NCBI RefSeq assembly: GCF_002243385.1
Contig: NZ_CP016199.1
Location: forward strand, 133,874-172,507
Length of the DNA: 38,634 nt
Direction: 5' to 3'
DNA from: Mogibacterium pumilum
GTDB lineage: Bacteria; Bacillota; Clostridia; Peptostreptococcales; Anaerovoracaceae
Part shown: positions 1-9,264 of the stretch, piece by piece
How the letters are laid out: every line of letters starts with the position of its first letter
How positions within the stretch are numbered: position 1 is the first letter of the stretch
Made by a program: the position numbers and the translations under genes
The notes under the pieces: generated by a model
Databases searched by the model: none
Told to the model about the DNA's origin: nothing
The model's input: the letters and a program-made list of their open reading frames with translations, nothing else

Positions 1-255
1 AGACATAGTTCTTTCGCCACACAACCTCCGGATTTACTGTCTCGGTGATACGTTTACCTTTTGGGCTTCGGTTTGTGTAGCAACCTCACCCACCGTTTAG
101 CCTTGTATCCGGTTTCTGTTCGTAGGCTCGATGGCTTTGCTACACCGCTTCCTTCACTTGAGCATTACTGCTTTCCGCTTGCGGTTCGCTACACTTGGCG
201 GTAAATACCCGTGACTGGACTCTCACCAGTAAGAACTGTGCCATGCCCGGCACAC
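1..255 (-). mobile_element. Group IIC (bacterial class C) intron, 5' part (domain I), cut by window edge
   Basis: Read on the minus strand, the element begins at 255 with the group II intron start GTGTG. It continues with blocks that I recall from the Oceanobacillus iheyensis class C ribozyme: GTGTGCC-GGCATGG at the 5' end, GGTGAGAGTCC shortly after, TGAAGGAAGCGG, then a GAGGCTA-like block and a GGTGAGGTTGC block. This is the domain I scaffold. The reverse transcriptase/maturase ORF and domains V-VI would lie beyond position 1 and are not visible. The insertion point lies 5 nt after a terminator-like hairpin on the same strand, which is the known target preference of class C introns. Intron identity is strong; the exact subclass is recalled, not computed. 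Confidence 0.85.
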
Positions 256-302
256 TACAAATATAGGCATAGTTAGCGTGCTACCTGCAACTATGCCTAT
301 AT
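256..302 (-). terminator. Terminator-like hairpin used as the group IIC intron target
   Basis: A perfect 14-bp inverted repeat (261-274 with 289-302) encloses a 14-nt loop. On the minus strand it is followed by TTTGTA and then the intron 5' end at 255. It is about 115 nt past the stop of the lipoprotein gene, so it probably ended the T7SS cargo transcript before the intron landed behind it. The U-tract is weak because the intron interrupts it. Confidence 0.7.
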
Positions 303-415
303 CCTTTCATCTTCTGTTTTCAAAGATACTGCCTGTCATATATCAGAATGATTACTTTAGTCAATACAAACATGAAAGCAAAATTGTACACTCAAAAGAC
401 TATCGTGTTCATAGA

Positions 416-1099
416 CTACTCAGTCCTTTTGTTATACTCTATCTGTGCATTTGTTGGTCCAATTATTTGTGTACCTTCATCGACAGTTATTATCCTTAGT
501 TTTGGATTCTTTGACACGTCCAAAACCTTAATATTCGTATTTTTAATCCATATCTCCTCAATATTTTGATTATTTGAAATATCTAGTTCTTCAAGAGGGC
601 CATTAACATATGTTATGTATTTCGCATTTTTCAATAATCTCAAGTCTATTTTTTTAACTGCTGTATTATATAAACTGATACTTTCGCAATTCTTATTGAG
701 AACTACCTTATCTAGTGATTCCGTATCACTGAGATGAACACTTCTCAATTTATTATTCATACTAAAATCAAGTTCTTTTAGCTTTGATGTACTACCTCCA
801 CCAAACAACTTTATATAAAATGATTCTAGCCCTTTTACCTTACTAACATCTAGCGAATCAATTTTGGAATAGTATGGGTCTGCAAGATATATTCGCCATA
901 CGGTTGTATCACCAACCTTTGCAGGTATTATGATATCTTTCCCTGATTTATCTATATCTATCCTCGATAGACTGTAGTCTAGATTTTTATCCATATAGAA
1001 CTTATCTTTATCTGTAACGAATAGATTGCAGCCACATAGCAACAACATCATGGTACATATGAATATCAGAATTTTTACTTTATTTTGTTTTTTTCTCAT
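416..1099 (-). CDS. Leucine-rich-repeat lipoprotein, possible immunity or accessory factor of the LXG-like effector
   Basis: A 227-aa lipoprotein. A basic N-terminus and hydrophobic stretch lead to a lipobox (Leu-Cys-Gly-Cys, lipidated Cys24), so it should be anchored outside the cytoplasmic membrane. The remainder has irregular leucine-rich-repeat character, with recurring LxxLDxSxNxxL-like units in the C-terminal half (for example LEELDISNN and IKVLDVSKNPKL). The ATG at 1099 is chosen over the ATG at 1114 because GGGAGAAG precedes it at correct spacing. It is the last gene of the T7SS operon, 43 nt after the effector-like gene. Position and surface location suggest an immunity or partner role, which is inference. 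No specific family is recognised. Confidence 0.75.
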   Translation of the reverse strand: MRKKQNKVKILIFICTMMLLLCGCNLFVTDKDKFYMDKNLDYSLSRIDIDKSGKDIIIPAKVGDTTVWRIYLADPYYSKIDSLDVSKVKGLESFYIKLFGGGSTSKLKELDFSMNNKLRSVHLSDTESLDKVVLNKNCESISLYNTAVKKIDLRLLKNAKYITYVNGPLEELDISNNQNIEEIWIKNTNIKVLDVSKNPKLRIITVDEGTQIIGPTNAQIEYNKRTE

Positions 1100-1142
1100 C
1101 TCATCTTCTCCCATTAGCTAATTTCATTAGCTGTTTATCCTT

Positions 1143-2798
1143 TCAAAATACATTATTTATATCATCTATGCTTTTCATTGAAACTTTATTATACATGTAT
1201 GGTTTTTTATCAAGTTCATCATTAAGCCTGTCAAGCTTATCATTCGCATATTCAGGATAATTGAGCGCTTTATCCAACTTTATAGGTTCTTTACCATAGT
1301 GCTTAAAGACTTCGTTATAAAAATTAACTCTATCCGCTGTTTCGTTTGTTGGATATAGATTATATATTAGCTCTCCTTCCTTTGTTTTAGGAATTGCCAT
1401 AGATGTTCTAAATTTGAAGCTATTTGACACAGTAGATGTTCCTCCAGAGTTTATTCCAAACTCTTCAGCACTTCCTGATGACTCGCCATATTTCAGACAA
1501 GTTTTGAGCACACCCATCGCCACTTTCTCACCTACTTTAACTTCTGGTGCCGCAAGACCATAGCCGACATCTAGTGTCGTCTTAATAAGCTCTTCCTTAA
1601 GATCCTTCCTAAGCAGTTTCTTTAAATACTCAACTTTATGCTTAGATAGATTATCTGCACCAAGCGTAGGTGTACTTGAAACTTCATCAGTTGTATACTC
1701 CTCATGACTTGTTATTGGTGACGCATTATTTGAGTCAGAATATCGATATTTTGTATACGTATAATGATAGTGTCCATCTTTCAATGTGATTTCCCCTATC
1801 TTATATGCATCAGATCTAGTAAGAGCCACGCTGAGTATGGTGCACCTTTCAAGCATTCTAGAGTCAACATCTTTTGGTGAGGTCATGCAGTGTTTATTCA
1901 TTCTAAGATTAAGACGTGAAGCAAGCTCCCCAGCACTCTTTTTTCTCTTTAGAACACCATCAATTGTGCGTTTATAGTAATGCTTTACAACTTTATTCAT
2001 ATCCTCAGGATTTGCATCGAAAAGCAAGAAGTCGGTATATTTATTATATACAGCTTTCTCGACTGGCGTCATCTCTGCTATGGTCAGGTTAGAAAACTTC
2101 TTTACGAAGTCCTCATTTAGCCTGCCCTTAGATAGCATACTCTTCGTATACTTGTCTAGTAGGTCATTGTTCATTGCCACTGCCCATGCCGGCATTGTGT
2201 CATATGTGAATCCACCTTTTCCTGATTTCTCAAGTTCTGAAATGCACTTATTCAGCTCTGTGAGTGCTGATTTCGATTCTATAAATAGATTGTTCGTATT
2301 ACTTTCAATCTCATCAATCTTCTTTATCTTGTTATTCAAAGCAGTAATAGCTATATCTGCTCGCTCCTTTGCTGCAGCATTTAAATTTACCTGCATCCTG
2401 CAATGTTCCGCAAGTGGGGGTGCCATCGCAAATTGAGTTTGCTTATGTCTATAGTCATCAATTCGTTCGGAGCATCTCTGCCTTATCTTCTTTTGCACAT
2501 CAAGCATTGCAAGAATGCTGTCTTCATTGAGGTATTCATTGCCAACTCTTATCGACATTTCATCACAGTCTTTTGCCATATTTTCAGCAACTACGATAAA
2601 CATATCCATAACTGATTCATAGCACAACACTTGATTTATCATAGCATCTACGGCTTCTCCCTTTGCTGATATTGCTTCATTTGAATATCTAGCAAGTGTC
2701 GATTTAGCCTTGCGATAACTAGAACCATATGAATCTACATTCTTTTTTATTGCATTCATGCCCATACGCATTAGCGTTGGATTAACAATTCTACCCAT
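1143..2798 (-). CDS. LXG-like type VII secretion effector candidate with unrecognised C-terminal domain
   Basis: A 551-aa protein. The first ~190 residues are almost purely helical and resemble LXG-type targeting domains, with an A-K-G-E-A-x-D motif in place of the usual L-x-G. Two long predicted helices with a hairpin are suggested around residues 20-190. Residues ~200-551 are less repetitive, with charged linkers and a Ser/Gly-rich patch (SSGSAEEFGINSGGTSTVSNS); I recognise no toxin fold or catalytic motif there. There is no signal peptide, as expected for T7SSb cargo. The start at 2798 is chosen because it overlaps the previous stop (TAATG) and has GGAG upstream; the longer ORF from 2858 lacks this support. 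The neighbours (two small helical proteins before it, a lipoprotein after it, EssC upstream) fit a LXG cargo module. Confidence 0.75.
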   Translation of the reverse strand: MGRIVNPTLMRMGMNAIKKNVDSYGSSYRKAKSTLARYSNEAISAKGEAVDAMINQVLCYESVMDMFIVVAENMAKDCDEMSIRVGNEYLNEDSILAMLDVQKKIRQRCSERIDDYRHKQTQFAMAPPLAEHCRMQVNLNAAAKERADIAITALNNKIKKIDEIESNTNNLFIESKSALTELNKCISELEKSGKGGFTYDTMPAWAVAMNNDLLDKYTKSMLSKGRLNEDFVKKFSNLTIAEMTPVEKAVYNKYTDFLLFDANPEDMNKVVKHYYKRTIDGVLKRKKSAGELASRLNLRMNKHCMTSPKDVDSRMLERCTILSVALTRSDAYKIGEITLKDGHYHYTYTKYRYSDSNNASPITSHEEYTTDEVSSTPTLGADNLSKHKVEYLKKLLRKDLKEELIKTTLDVGYGLAAPEVKVGEKVAMGVLKTCLKYGESSGSAEEFGINSGGTSTVSNSFKFRTSMAIPKTKEGELIYNLYPTNETADRVNFYNEVFKHYGKEPIKLDKALNYPEYANDKLDRLNDELDKKPYMYNKVSMKSIDDINNVF

Positions 2799-3091
2799 TA
2801 AATTCTTTCTCCTTCTTTTTCTTTGCATATTTTTCGAAGTCGCTTTAATTCTACACACATTGAATTTAGAAGCTCCTCCTGGCCTTGCTTTTCAGCAGCG
2901 AGTAGTTCCTGCTGCTCACTAAGAACACTTCTTAATGTCTTATCTGATTCCCAATAATCAATTTGACCTTCTACTCCTGCAATGTCCCTTCTTCTTTCAA
3001 AATCATCTTCAAATTGATTGTTTTCCATTTCTTTATAGAAAACCTCCATCTTTTCAAGCTGGTCATTTTGCTTATTTGTTTTGTTATACAT
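2798..3091 (-). CDS. Small helical T7SS cargo partner (Lap2 / DUF3958-like)
   Basis: A 97-aa, highly charged, Glu/Lys/Gln-rich, probably coiled-coil protein without signal peptide. Size, charge and position immediately before an LXG-like gene match the DUF3958-type LXG-associated proteins (Lap2), which in other T7SSb systems bind the LXG domain and help export. The family assignment rests on order and composition, not on a computed match. An ATG at 3091 with AAAGGGTG upstream is preferred to the in-frame GTG at 3100. Its stop overlaps the effector start by 1 nt (TAATG), indicating translational coupling and probably matched amounts. Confidence 0.65.
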   Translation of the reverse strand: MYNKTNKQNDQLEKMEVFYKEMENNQFEDDFERRRDIAGVEGQIDYWESDKTLRSVLSEQQELLAAEKQGQEELLNSMCVELKRLRKICKEKEGERI

Positions 3092-3133
3092 CACTTTCAC
3101 CCTTTATAATTGTTTTAAGCAATTATTTTATAG

Positions 3134-3409
3134 TTATTTCTTTCCAAAGCATTTGGCAACTTTATTATCAAAATCCTTAAAGCCATTATGCGCCTTTGCA
3201 ATTTTTTTAGCATCTCTGTTCAATGCATTGTTCATAGCTGTTACTGCGTTGTTACAAGCCTCGTAACATTCTATGCTATTTGCGTTTCCGGCTATTGTTG
3301 TTTCATAGTCCCTTGCAGTTACTCCTTTGATTCCTATTGATGATGAAGCTACATCCGTCTCCATGCCTTTCATCAGGTTACTATTTATTAATATTTCTTT
3401 ACCGCTCAT
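3134..3409 (-). CDS. Small WXG100-like T7SS cargo partner (Lap1 / DUF3130-like)
   Basis: A 91-aa helical protein with a Ser/Gly turn in its first third (DVASSSIGIKG) and no W-x-G motif. It resembles the DUF3130 / TIGR04197 group (SACOL2603-type, Lap1), which carries a targeting helix hairpin and accompanies LXG effectors. The start has GGGAGAAG at good spacing. It lies 25 nt after essC and 42 nt before the Lap2-like gene, so the cargo module appears co-transcribed with the secretion machine. The family call comes from size, layout and sequence character. Confidence 0.65.
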   Translation of the reverse strand: MSGKEILINSNLMKGMETDVASSSIGIKGVTARDYETTIAGNANSIECYEACNNAVTAMNNALNRDAKKIAKAHNGFKDFDNKVAKCFGKK

Positions 3410-3434
3410 ATACTTCTCCCTATATAATCAAGTG

Positions 3435-6400
3435 TTAACTCCTTTGCATATGTGGAATTTTAACCATTGCTATAATTCCATTTTCGTATACATATGACAT
3501 ACCACGCTCTTTACCAAGTTCATTTTTTCTAATAGCAAATATCTGCTGCAACTGTGGATCCCCAAAGACAATGCCGCTTTGTGCGTTATCTCTCAATGTT
3601 TTAGAAACAGCATCAAAGCCTTTTAGCTTATTTGACATTGCCGTTGCATAAACATGAATCTGAGTTGCAAGACCTCTACTTAAAATTGAGTTGAATTCAG
3701 TTACTTTACTTCCAAGCGTTTCAACAAAAGTATCCACATCCTCTACTACAAGCGATATAGGCTCTAATGATGCGTAGAATTCTTTCATCTTGAGGTTTCC
3801 ATCATATGTGCTGTATGCCATCTCTCTCATTTGAACGAGTTCATCAAAATTACTGATGAATTCTTCAATACCGCTTGTTGGCTCAGCATATATTACATGC
3901 TTGTACTTCTCGTAATCATCCAGATCCCTTGTTCTTGAATCGAATAACAGAATCTTACCAGAATCTAGCTGCGGTAAAATTACTTTAAGAGCATTGGTTT
4001 TTCCTGACTGAACAGGTCCCATAATTAGCCTAACTTGAGATTTATAGTCAATATAGTAAGGTGCCACTTTCTCACTATCTAGACCTATTGCGATTCGGTT
4101 ATCACCGTCTACCTTGTCTAATATAATATCATTAAAGTTGACTTCATCTGGCAAGACGGAAATCTTCTCTGCTGCTGCACCTATATTTGCACTCTTAATG
4201 CTATCTACAATATGTTGCAACGCGATAATTGAATCTGATTTATGTATGCAATCAAATGGCAAAAACTCCTGCATCAGATACACATTATCCTTACTCACTA
4301 GAGCGCGCCCCTTGATATCTGACAGCTTGTATTCGCTGCGTCCGATAAGCGACACAATCTCACTCTGGTCGGACATGAAGTTGCAGATTCTAGCACCGAA
4401 GTTATTTAGTACCGCATACTTCATAGCATTTGCCCTTGTTGCCGTCACAAGTGTGTAGATTCCAACTCCGACTCCATCTCTTGTCAGCTGGGTGAAGTAG
4501 TTCTCCAGATCGTAATCGATTTCCTTGATGACATCATAATTATCGATAACTACGACAATCGCCGGCATGATTTCACTGCCGGAAGCATTGTACATCTCTA
4601 GGGTTGTAACATTATAGCGGGCGAACTTTTTCTTTCTCGCAGATATCTCATCTGAAAGAATATTCCTTAACTTCCTGAACTTCTCCGTATCGTCAAAGGA
4701 GATATAGTCGGCAACCTGTGGCAAATCCTTAAGGCCGAAAAGTGCCGTGTTACCGAAGTCCACGATGTACATGTTAAGTGTATTTGGCGAATTCTTAGCT
4801 GCGAGCGATAGAATCGCATTAGTTGCTGCTGTAGACTTTCCAACCTTGGATGTGCCGAATATCGCCATGTTTCCGGACTTCGAGAAGTCATGGGTATAGA
4901 CTTCCTGCTTCTGCTTATCAGGCATGTCAATAATGCCGACATCAAACGAGGTATCAGGTAGTTCACTCACTTTGATATTAGTAATATTAGGGTTTATTAT
5001 CTCCGCAGCTAGCGGTGGCAGCCATGGCTTCTTCACTTCTGTGCATGGTTCTGCTTCGTATATATCCATGATATGGTCTACAACTGCATCGAGCTGCGTA
5101 ATCTTGGTTATGTCGTTCGATTCGCCGAGGCTCAGATCTTCATTGATTAGCCTGCCCTGACCGAGCTCATTGAGCACGAAAATCCTTTCGTCGGCTTCGC
5201 TCTGCTCTTTCTCAACGCTGTATGCACCTCCGCTATATGCAGATTGGAAGAGCTCAAATATCTCGTTGTTTCCTACCTGCAAATACGCACGTCCTGGATT
5301 TGTGATATTAGCTGCATCACCGCTGTGTAGAAGCTCGCGGCTATCCGCTTCGTTTTGCACCTTGAGGCACAGCTTAAATCTGGAGTTACTCCATATCTGG
5401 TCGTCTACTATACCTGTAGGTTTCTGCGTCGCGAGTATGAGATGTACACCAAGGCTTCGGCCGACTCTCGCCGTCGACACAAGCTCAGCCATGAACTCCG
5501 GCTGCTCTTTCTTGAGTTCGGCAAACTCGTCGGAGATTATAAATAGGTGTGGCATCGGCTCTGTCGCCTGACCCGTTCTGAATTTCTCCGAATATTTGTT
5601 GATGTTATTTACGCCGTTTCTATTAAATACATCCTGACGCCTCTTGAGCTCGCTCTTGATAGATGCGAGCGCTCTCATGCTCTCAGCACCGTCAAGGTTC
5701 GTAATCGTACCGAGGAGATGTGGCAGGTTCTTGAATAGGTTCGCCATTCCTCCGCCTTTGTAGTCTATGAGCAGGAACCCCACATCATGCGGATGGAAGT
5801 TGCATGCCAAAGACAGTATATACGACTGCAATATCTCCGACTTTCCGGAGCCCGTCGTACCTGCGACAAGTCCGTGCGGTCCATGCGCCTTCTCATGGAG
5901 ATCGAGAGTTACGATATCCCCTTTACCACGTACACCAAGCGGCACTGATAGCGACCTATGAGTCGCGTTGCTCTCCCATAGTTCTCGTACGTCTATGTCG
6001 CTCGGCGACTTTACCCCGTATAGCTCGAGGAACGAGATATTCTCTGGAATCTGTGTAGTAACGCCTTTGTTGTGAATGAGCGGCTTAAGTCGTCTTGCAA
6101 ATGTCTCGTAATCGATATTTGCCATGTCAAAAGCAAGCTTCTTGCTAACCAGAAGCCCTTCATCCATGAGAATTCTGCCTTCATTCTTCGCCTCTACTTC
6201 GAGTATCGTCTTGACGTTCTCAGGAAGATTTTTCTCTGTCTGCGTTATATAAATTAGGCTAAATCCAAGCTCGGATCCCTCCTCCTTGAGATGCTCCATG
6301 ATGCTGTGATTTATAATCAGCTTGGACTCATCAATGAGGAATACATAGTGTGGTGTAAATCTAGTTTCCTTCTTCGACTCATCACGTGTCATACTTCTCG

Positions 6401-7715
6401 CCTTGAGCTCTCTTGTGATGTGACCGAGCACCTGATCTCTCTGATTTTCCCCTGTGATTACCCCGGAAACATTTATACTCCTAATCTCCGTATGAGGAAG
6501 CCAATGCATCCAATCATACTCTGCCTTGTTTGCCTCACCTACAACAGGAACGATGCAGACATCGTGGTAGCTCTGGAAAAATGACGTCTGTGTTACGATA
6601 TCTCTAAGCCTAGCTCTACAGTAGTCGGGTCTCCCAACTATTCCAAGGTGCGACTTCTTGAGATCAACAACATATGGAATATCCTGAATGTCTTTGAAGT
6701 TGTTATAGATGGCGAGCATCTCGTTATATAACTTATCTCCCGCTCTGCCATATCCTTCATCATCGCATTCAATTTTGAAGTTCGGCGAGCCCGGTGCTGT
6801 TCCAAGAGATACTGTAAGGAAGTCGTCATCATTGAAATTCCTCTCATATATTCTGTTCGAATAGTGCTCTACCTCATCTTCAATCTTCTCAAGCGTAAGG
6901 TTGTGATATCTCTTCGATTCCTTAAATTCTTCAGTCCTATCGTAGAGCTCTTTCCTTTTGTTGAGTAAATACACCTCATAAGCTTCGGTGCGCTCCTTGT
7001 TCTCCGCAGCCTTAGCTTTCTTATCATCGAAATACGTAACGATAGTTATTATCATGGTTGCTCCTGTTGCCGCAACCATAACAAGCATAAACATTCCACG
7101 CCTCATGAACACACTCACGAGAATCGTAGCTATTATCATCACGCAGCTAGGAAGTATGCGCTTAACGAGTTCGCCTCGCTTCTGTCTCTCCTTTTTATCC
7201 GGCGCCTTAATCTGAATCTTAGCGTAAGGCTCCGTCTTAACAATTCTAGGTGAACGCTTATATATCGGAAAATCCTCGAAGCGCTCAGGCTTTTTAATAT
7301 ACGAAATCAGCTCAGTTTCATACGTTTCTCCACATATTCCGCATATTTCAAGCCATTCCTCGTGATATATAAATTCAGTCACACCAATTAGTAGCTTATC
7401 TCCAGGGATAAGCTCTGCCTTCGTGGTTTTTTCACCATTAACGAAGATATCTCCATGTGATTCGAGTTTTCCTTCGAAAATAACCGTATGCGGTGCATCG
7501 GCTGTAGGACGAATTATACACGATGAATCGTTACCTATCTTGATTACTTGCTTTCCTCGTGTTGATAGCGCCTCATAGTCTCTCGGCAAAACAAGCTGCA
7601 TCTCGCCAGCTTCGTTAATTGTGCGTGCAAAAGGAGTGACTTCACCGAGCGACTTGCCATCGACTATCTTTTCTGTATATTTATCATTTTCAAACAATAA
7701 AAGTCTGTAATCCAT
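3435..7715 (-). CDS. essC: T7SSb motor ATPase EssC (FHA - 2 TM - three FtsK/SpoIIIE ATPase domains)
   Basis: A 1426-aa membrane ATPase that drives export of WXG100 and LXG proteins. An FHA-like N-terminus (about residues 50-120) is followed by a cytoplasmic segment and two membrane helices (~187-228). Three P-loop domains follow: GTTGSGKS at 619-626 with a Walker B-like LFIISDE near 724-730; GTSKVGKS at 954-961 with VVVIDNYD near 1054-1061; and GPVQSGKT at 1233-1240 with LVVEDVD in the last domain. The length matches EssC/YukBA of Firmicutes (about 1480 aa). All three nucleotide sites keep a Lys plus Ser/Thr. AGGA precedes the ATG. It follows essB by 38 nt and is followed at once by the cargo genes, as expected if its C-terminal domains choose the cargo. 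Confidence 0.96.
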   Translation of the reverse strand: MDYRLLLFENDKYTEKIVDGKSLGEVTPFARTINEAGEMQLVLPRDYEALSTRGKQVIKIGNDSSCIIRPTADAPHTVIFEGKLESHGDIFVNGEKTTKAELIPGDKLLIGVTEFIYHEEWLEICGICGETYETELISYIKKPERFEDFPIYKRSPRIVKTEPYAKIQIKAPDKKERQKRGELVKRILPSCVMIIATILVSVFMRRGMFMLVMVAATGATMIITIVTYFDDKKAKAAENKERTEAYEVYLLNKRKELYDRTEEFKESKRYHNLTLEKIEDEVEHYSNRIYERNFNDDDFLTVSLGTAPGSPNFKIECDDEGYGRAGDKLYNEMLAIYNNFKDIQDIPYVVDLKKSHLGIVGRPDYCRARLRDIVTQTSFFQSYHDVCIVPVVGEANKAEYDWMHWLPHTEIRSINVSGVITGENQRDQVLGHITRELKARSMTRDESKKETRFTPHYVFLIDESKLIINHSIMEHLKEEGSELGFSLIYITQTEKNLPENVKTILEVEAKNEGRILMDEGLLVSKKLAFDMANIDYETFARRLKPLIHNKGVTTQIPENISFLELYGVKSPSDIDVRELWESNATHRSLSVPLGVRGKGDIVTLDLHEKAHGPHGLVAGTTGSGKSEILQSYILSLACNFHPHDVGFLLIDYKGGGMANLFKNLPHLLGTITNLDGAESMRALASIKSELKRRQDVFNRNGVNNINKYSEKFRTGQATEPMPHLFIISDEFAELKKEQPEFMAELVSTARVGRSLGVHLILATQKPTGIVDDQIWSNSRFKLCLKVQNEADSRELLHSGDAANITNPGRAYLQVGNNEIFELFQSAYSGGAYSVEKEQSEADERIFVLNELGQGRLINEDLSLGESNDITKITQLDAVVDHIMDIYEAEPCTEVKKPWLPPLAAEIINPNITNIKVSELPDTSFDVGIIDMPDKQKQEVYTHDFSKSGNMAIFGTSKVGKSTAATNAILSLAAKNSPNTLNMYIVDFGNTALFGLKDLPQVADYISFDDTEKFRKLRNILSDEISARKKKFARYNVTTLEMYNASGSEIMPAIVVVIDNYDVIKEIDYDLENYFTQLTRDGVGVGIYTLVTATRANAMKYAVLNNFGARICNFMSDQSEIVSLIGRSEYKLSDIKGRALVSKDNVYLMQEFLPFDCIHKSDSIIALQHIVDSIKSANIGAAAEKISVLPDEVNFNDIILDKVDGDNRIAIGLDSEKVAPYYIDYKSQVRLIMGPVQSGKTNALKVILPQLDSGKILLFDSRTRDLDDYEKYKHVIYAEPTSGIEEFISNFDELVQMREMAYSTYDGNLKMKEFYASLEPISLVVEDVDTFVETLGSKVTEFNSILSRGLATQIHVYATAMSNKLKGFDAVSKTLRDNAQSGIVFGDPQLQQIFAIRKNELGKERGMSYVYENGIIAMVKIPHMQRS

Positions 7716-7753
7716 GTTTGTTTCCTGCTGTAATATATTTATAGTTGATTCTC

Positions 7754-9031
7754 CTAATTAAGTAGCTTCGGTTCATCATTCGAGCCGTTGCTACTTGAGC
7801 TTGTGCTGCCTGCATTAGAACCACTTGCGTCTGCACTAGCTTGTGCTTCTGCAGCTGAATCTCCCGACTCATTTGCGAGACCATACTTATCTTCTTTTAT
7901 TGCCTCGAGGAGCTTTTTAATATCCTCGTCCAGCTTATTAATCGTCGCTGTCTTCTTTGAGCCCGACATAGATGAATCCTTGCTAACTTGCGCACGTCTT
8001 TGAGCCAACGCAAATACGCGATGTTCATTGTCACCGAACTTCTGTGCATAGTCATCGGCCGCTAGATAATCTTCTCTACCAATCATCACCCAATAATTTA
8101 GGTAGTCCTTATTCGTCTTATATCTATTTATGGCCTTCAATATATTGTCCTTCTGCGCCGCTGTAAGCCCGCTGCTCCTTACAGCTGAAACTGCTGCCAT
8201 ATATCTTGCTGAGTCAGACATCCTGCCTTCATTAAGTGGTTTTAGAGTCTTTCCAACTGATCCATAGTCCTCTGCAAAATACTGCTCCGTCGCACTCAGA
8301 ACCTTCTTATTAGTTCTTCCCTTTACGAAGTACTCATACCCGAGCAGCACAAGTGCGATAACCATAACGGTGCATAGAATAGGCATTAATACCTTGTGTC
8401 TTGCCATATCTTCTTTCTTCACAGTAACGAAGTTATCATCTATATGCTTCTGCTCTTTGTGAGCTGCCTCGGTTAACGCTTCTACCACACTGCTTACTGA
8501 ATCTGCTGAGAGCACTTTGCTCAGCACCTCTGTCTGGGAGAATAGGTCATTTCCACCTTTCAAAAAATCTTCGTACGTATGTGTTTCATCTAGAATTGTA
8601 CCCGCAAGAGCTTTGTATTCTGCTAAAAAATTATTATCATTTATCTGAAATGTCCTATCTATTACACAAGGTCTAAACCCTATGTCTGTCATTAGGTTAT
8701 CCGGGTTTAGAGAAAATGAATATACATCTGCAAGTTCTTCAAGATCGCTTGCATTAATCAAAAAATCATATTTGTCGATAAGTCTCGCTCCCCTTACTCT
8801 ATCGAACGTTATTAGCCCTTTAGTGTCGTATGTGAAAACATAGTAGTCATCTTCATTCATTATCTCACAAGGAACAAATCTTCTACCACTAATCGCAAGT
8901 TGTTTAATCCTATCTTCTCCAACAGGATAATCCGTCTTTAAATGTCTTATTGCATAGTTCTTCTCTACGCTATTAGCTTCTATATTAACAGCCGGAGCTA
9001 CCGCAGCTTTTTGTTTCCTTCTTATCTTCAT
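7754..9031 (-). CDS. essB: T7SSb membrane core protein EssB (pseudokinase fold)
   Basis: A 425-aa protein with an N-terminal cytoplasmic pseudokinase-like domain, one membrane helix (about 214-236) and an extracellular helical domain that ends in a Ser/Asn/Gly-rich tail (~395-425). This is the EssB/YukC plan; the family dimerises and links EssC to the rest of the complex. It starts 8 nt after the EsaB stop and precedes EssC. The low-complexity tail is longer than I expect for the family and may be poorly conserved. Confidence 0.93.
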   Translation of the reverse strand: MKIRRKQKAAVAPAVNIEANSVEKNYAIRHLKTDYPVGEDRIKQLAISGRRFVPCEIMNEDDYYVFTYDTKGLITFDRVRGARLIDKYDFLINASDLEELADVYSFSLNPDNLMTDIGFRPCVIDRTFQINDNNFLAEYKALAGTILDETHTYEDFLKGGNDLFSQTEVLSKVLSADSVSSVVEALTEAAHKEQKHIDDNFVTVKKEDMARHKVLMPILCTVMVIALVLLGYEYFVKGRTNKKVLSATEQYFAEDYGSVGKTLKPLNEGRMSDSARYMAAVSAVRSSGLTAAQKDNILKAINRYKTNKDYLNYWVMIGREDYLAADDYAQKFGDNEHRVFALAQRRAQVSKDSSMSGSKKTATINKLDEDIKKLLEAIKEDKYGLANESGDSAAEAQASADASGSNAGSTSSSSNGSNDEPKLLN

Positions 9032-9039
9032 AGTCTGTA

Positions 9040-9264
9040 CTATATCTCCGTAATCTTATCTCCTGCAAAAACTTTTTCTTCTTTGAAAGTGTTTCTCGTA
9101 CTAATTACACGCTCCTGTACGGTCGATCTCATGAACGATTTACAGTTCCCGTTAAGATACCCTTGTCGCTCAAGTTCGCCTATAACATCGGCGATTCTTC
9201 TCCTATCATCTATAATTACACTCGTTTCAGTATCACCTTGCTCTATTGTTATGGATATTTTCAT
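9040..9264 (-). CDS. esaB: Ubiquitin-like T7SSb protein EsaB/YukD
   Basis: A 74-aa protein with the beta-grasp pattern of YukD: an N-terminal KISITIEQG strand pair, an arginine-rich helix start (DDRRRIADVIGEL) and a C-terminal FAGDKITEI strand. In other T7SSb systems EsaB/YukD is a cytosolic component that contacts the EssC/EssB complex. Its ATG has GGTGGAGAAG at proper spacing and lies inside the 3' end of essA (32-nt overlap in another frame), so translation is probably coupled to essA. Confidence 0.9.
   Translation of the reverse strand: MKISITIEQGDTETSVIIDDRRRIADVIGELERQGYLNGNCKSFMRSTVQERVISTRNTFKEEKVFAGDKITEI

Noticed and set aside
1-255. Left edge as rRNA or tRNA fragment
   Set aside because: No tRNA cloverleaf or rRNA core words; the blocks match group IIC intron domain I.
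278-569. Small plus-strand reading frames over the lipoprotein 3' end
   Set aside because: They start inside the terminator hairpin or overlap the minus-strand lipoprotein; no ribosome sites.
5355-6584. Several plus-strand reading frames of 60-100 aa opposite essC
   Set aside because: They lie opposite a well-supported gene with P-loop motifs and read as antisense shadows.
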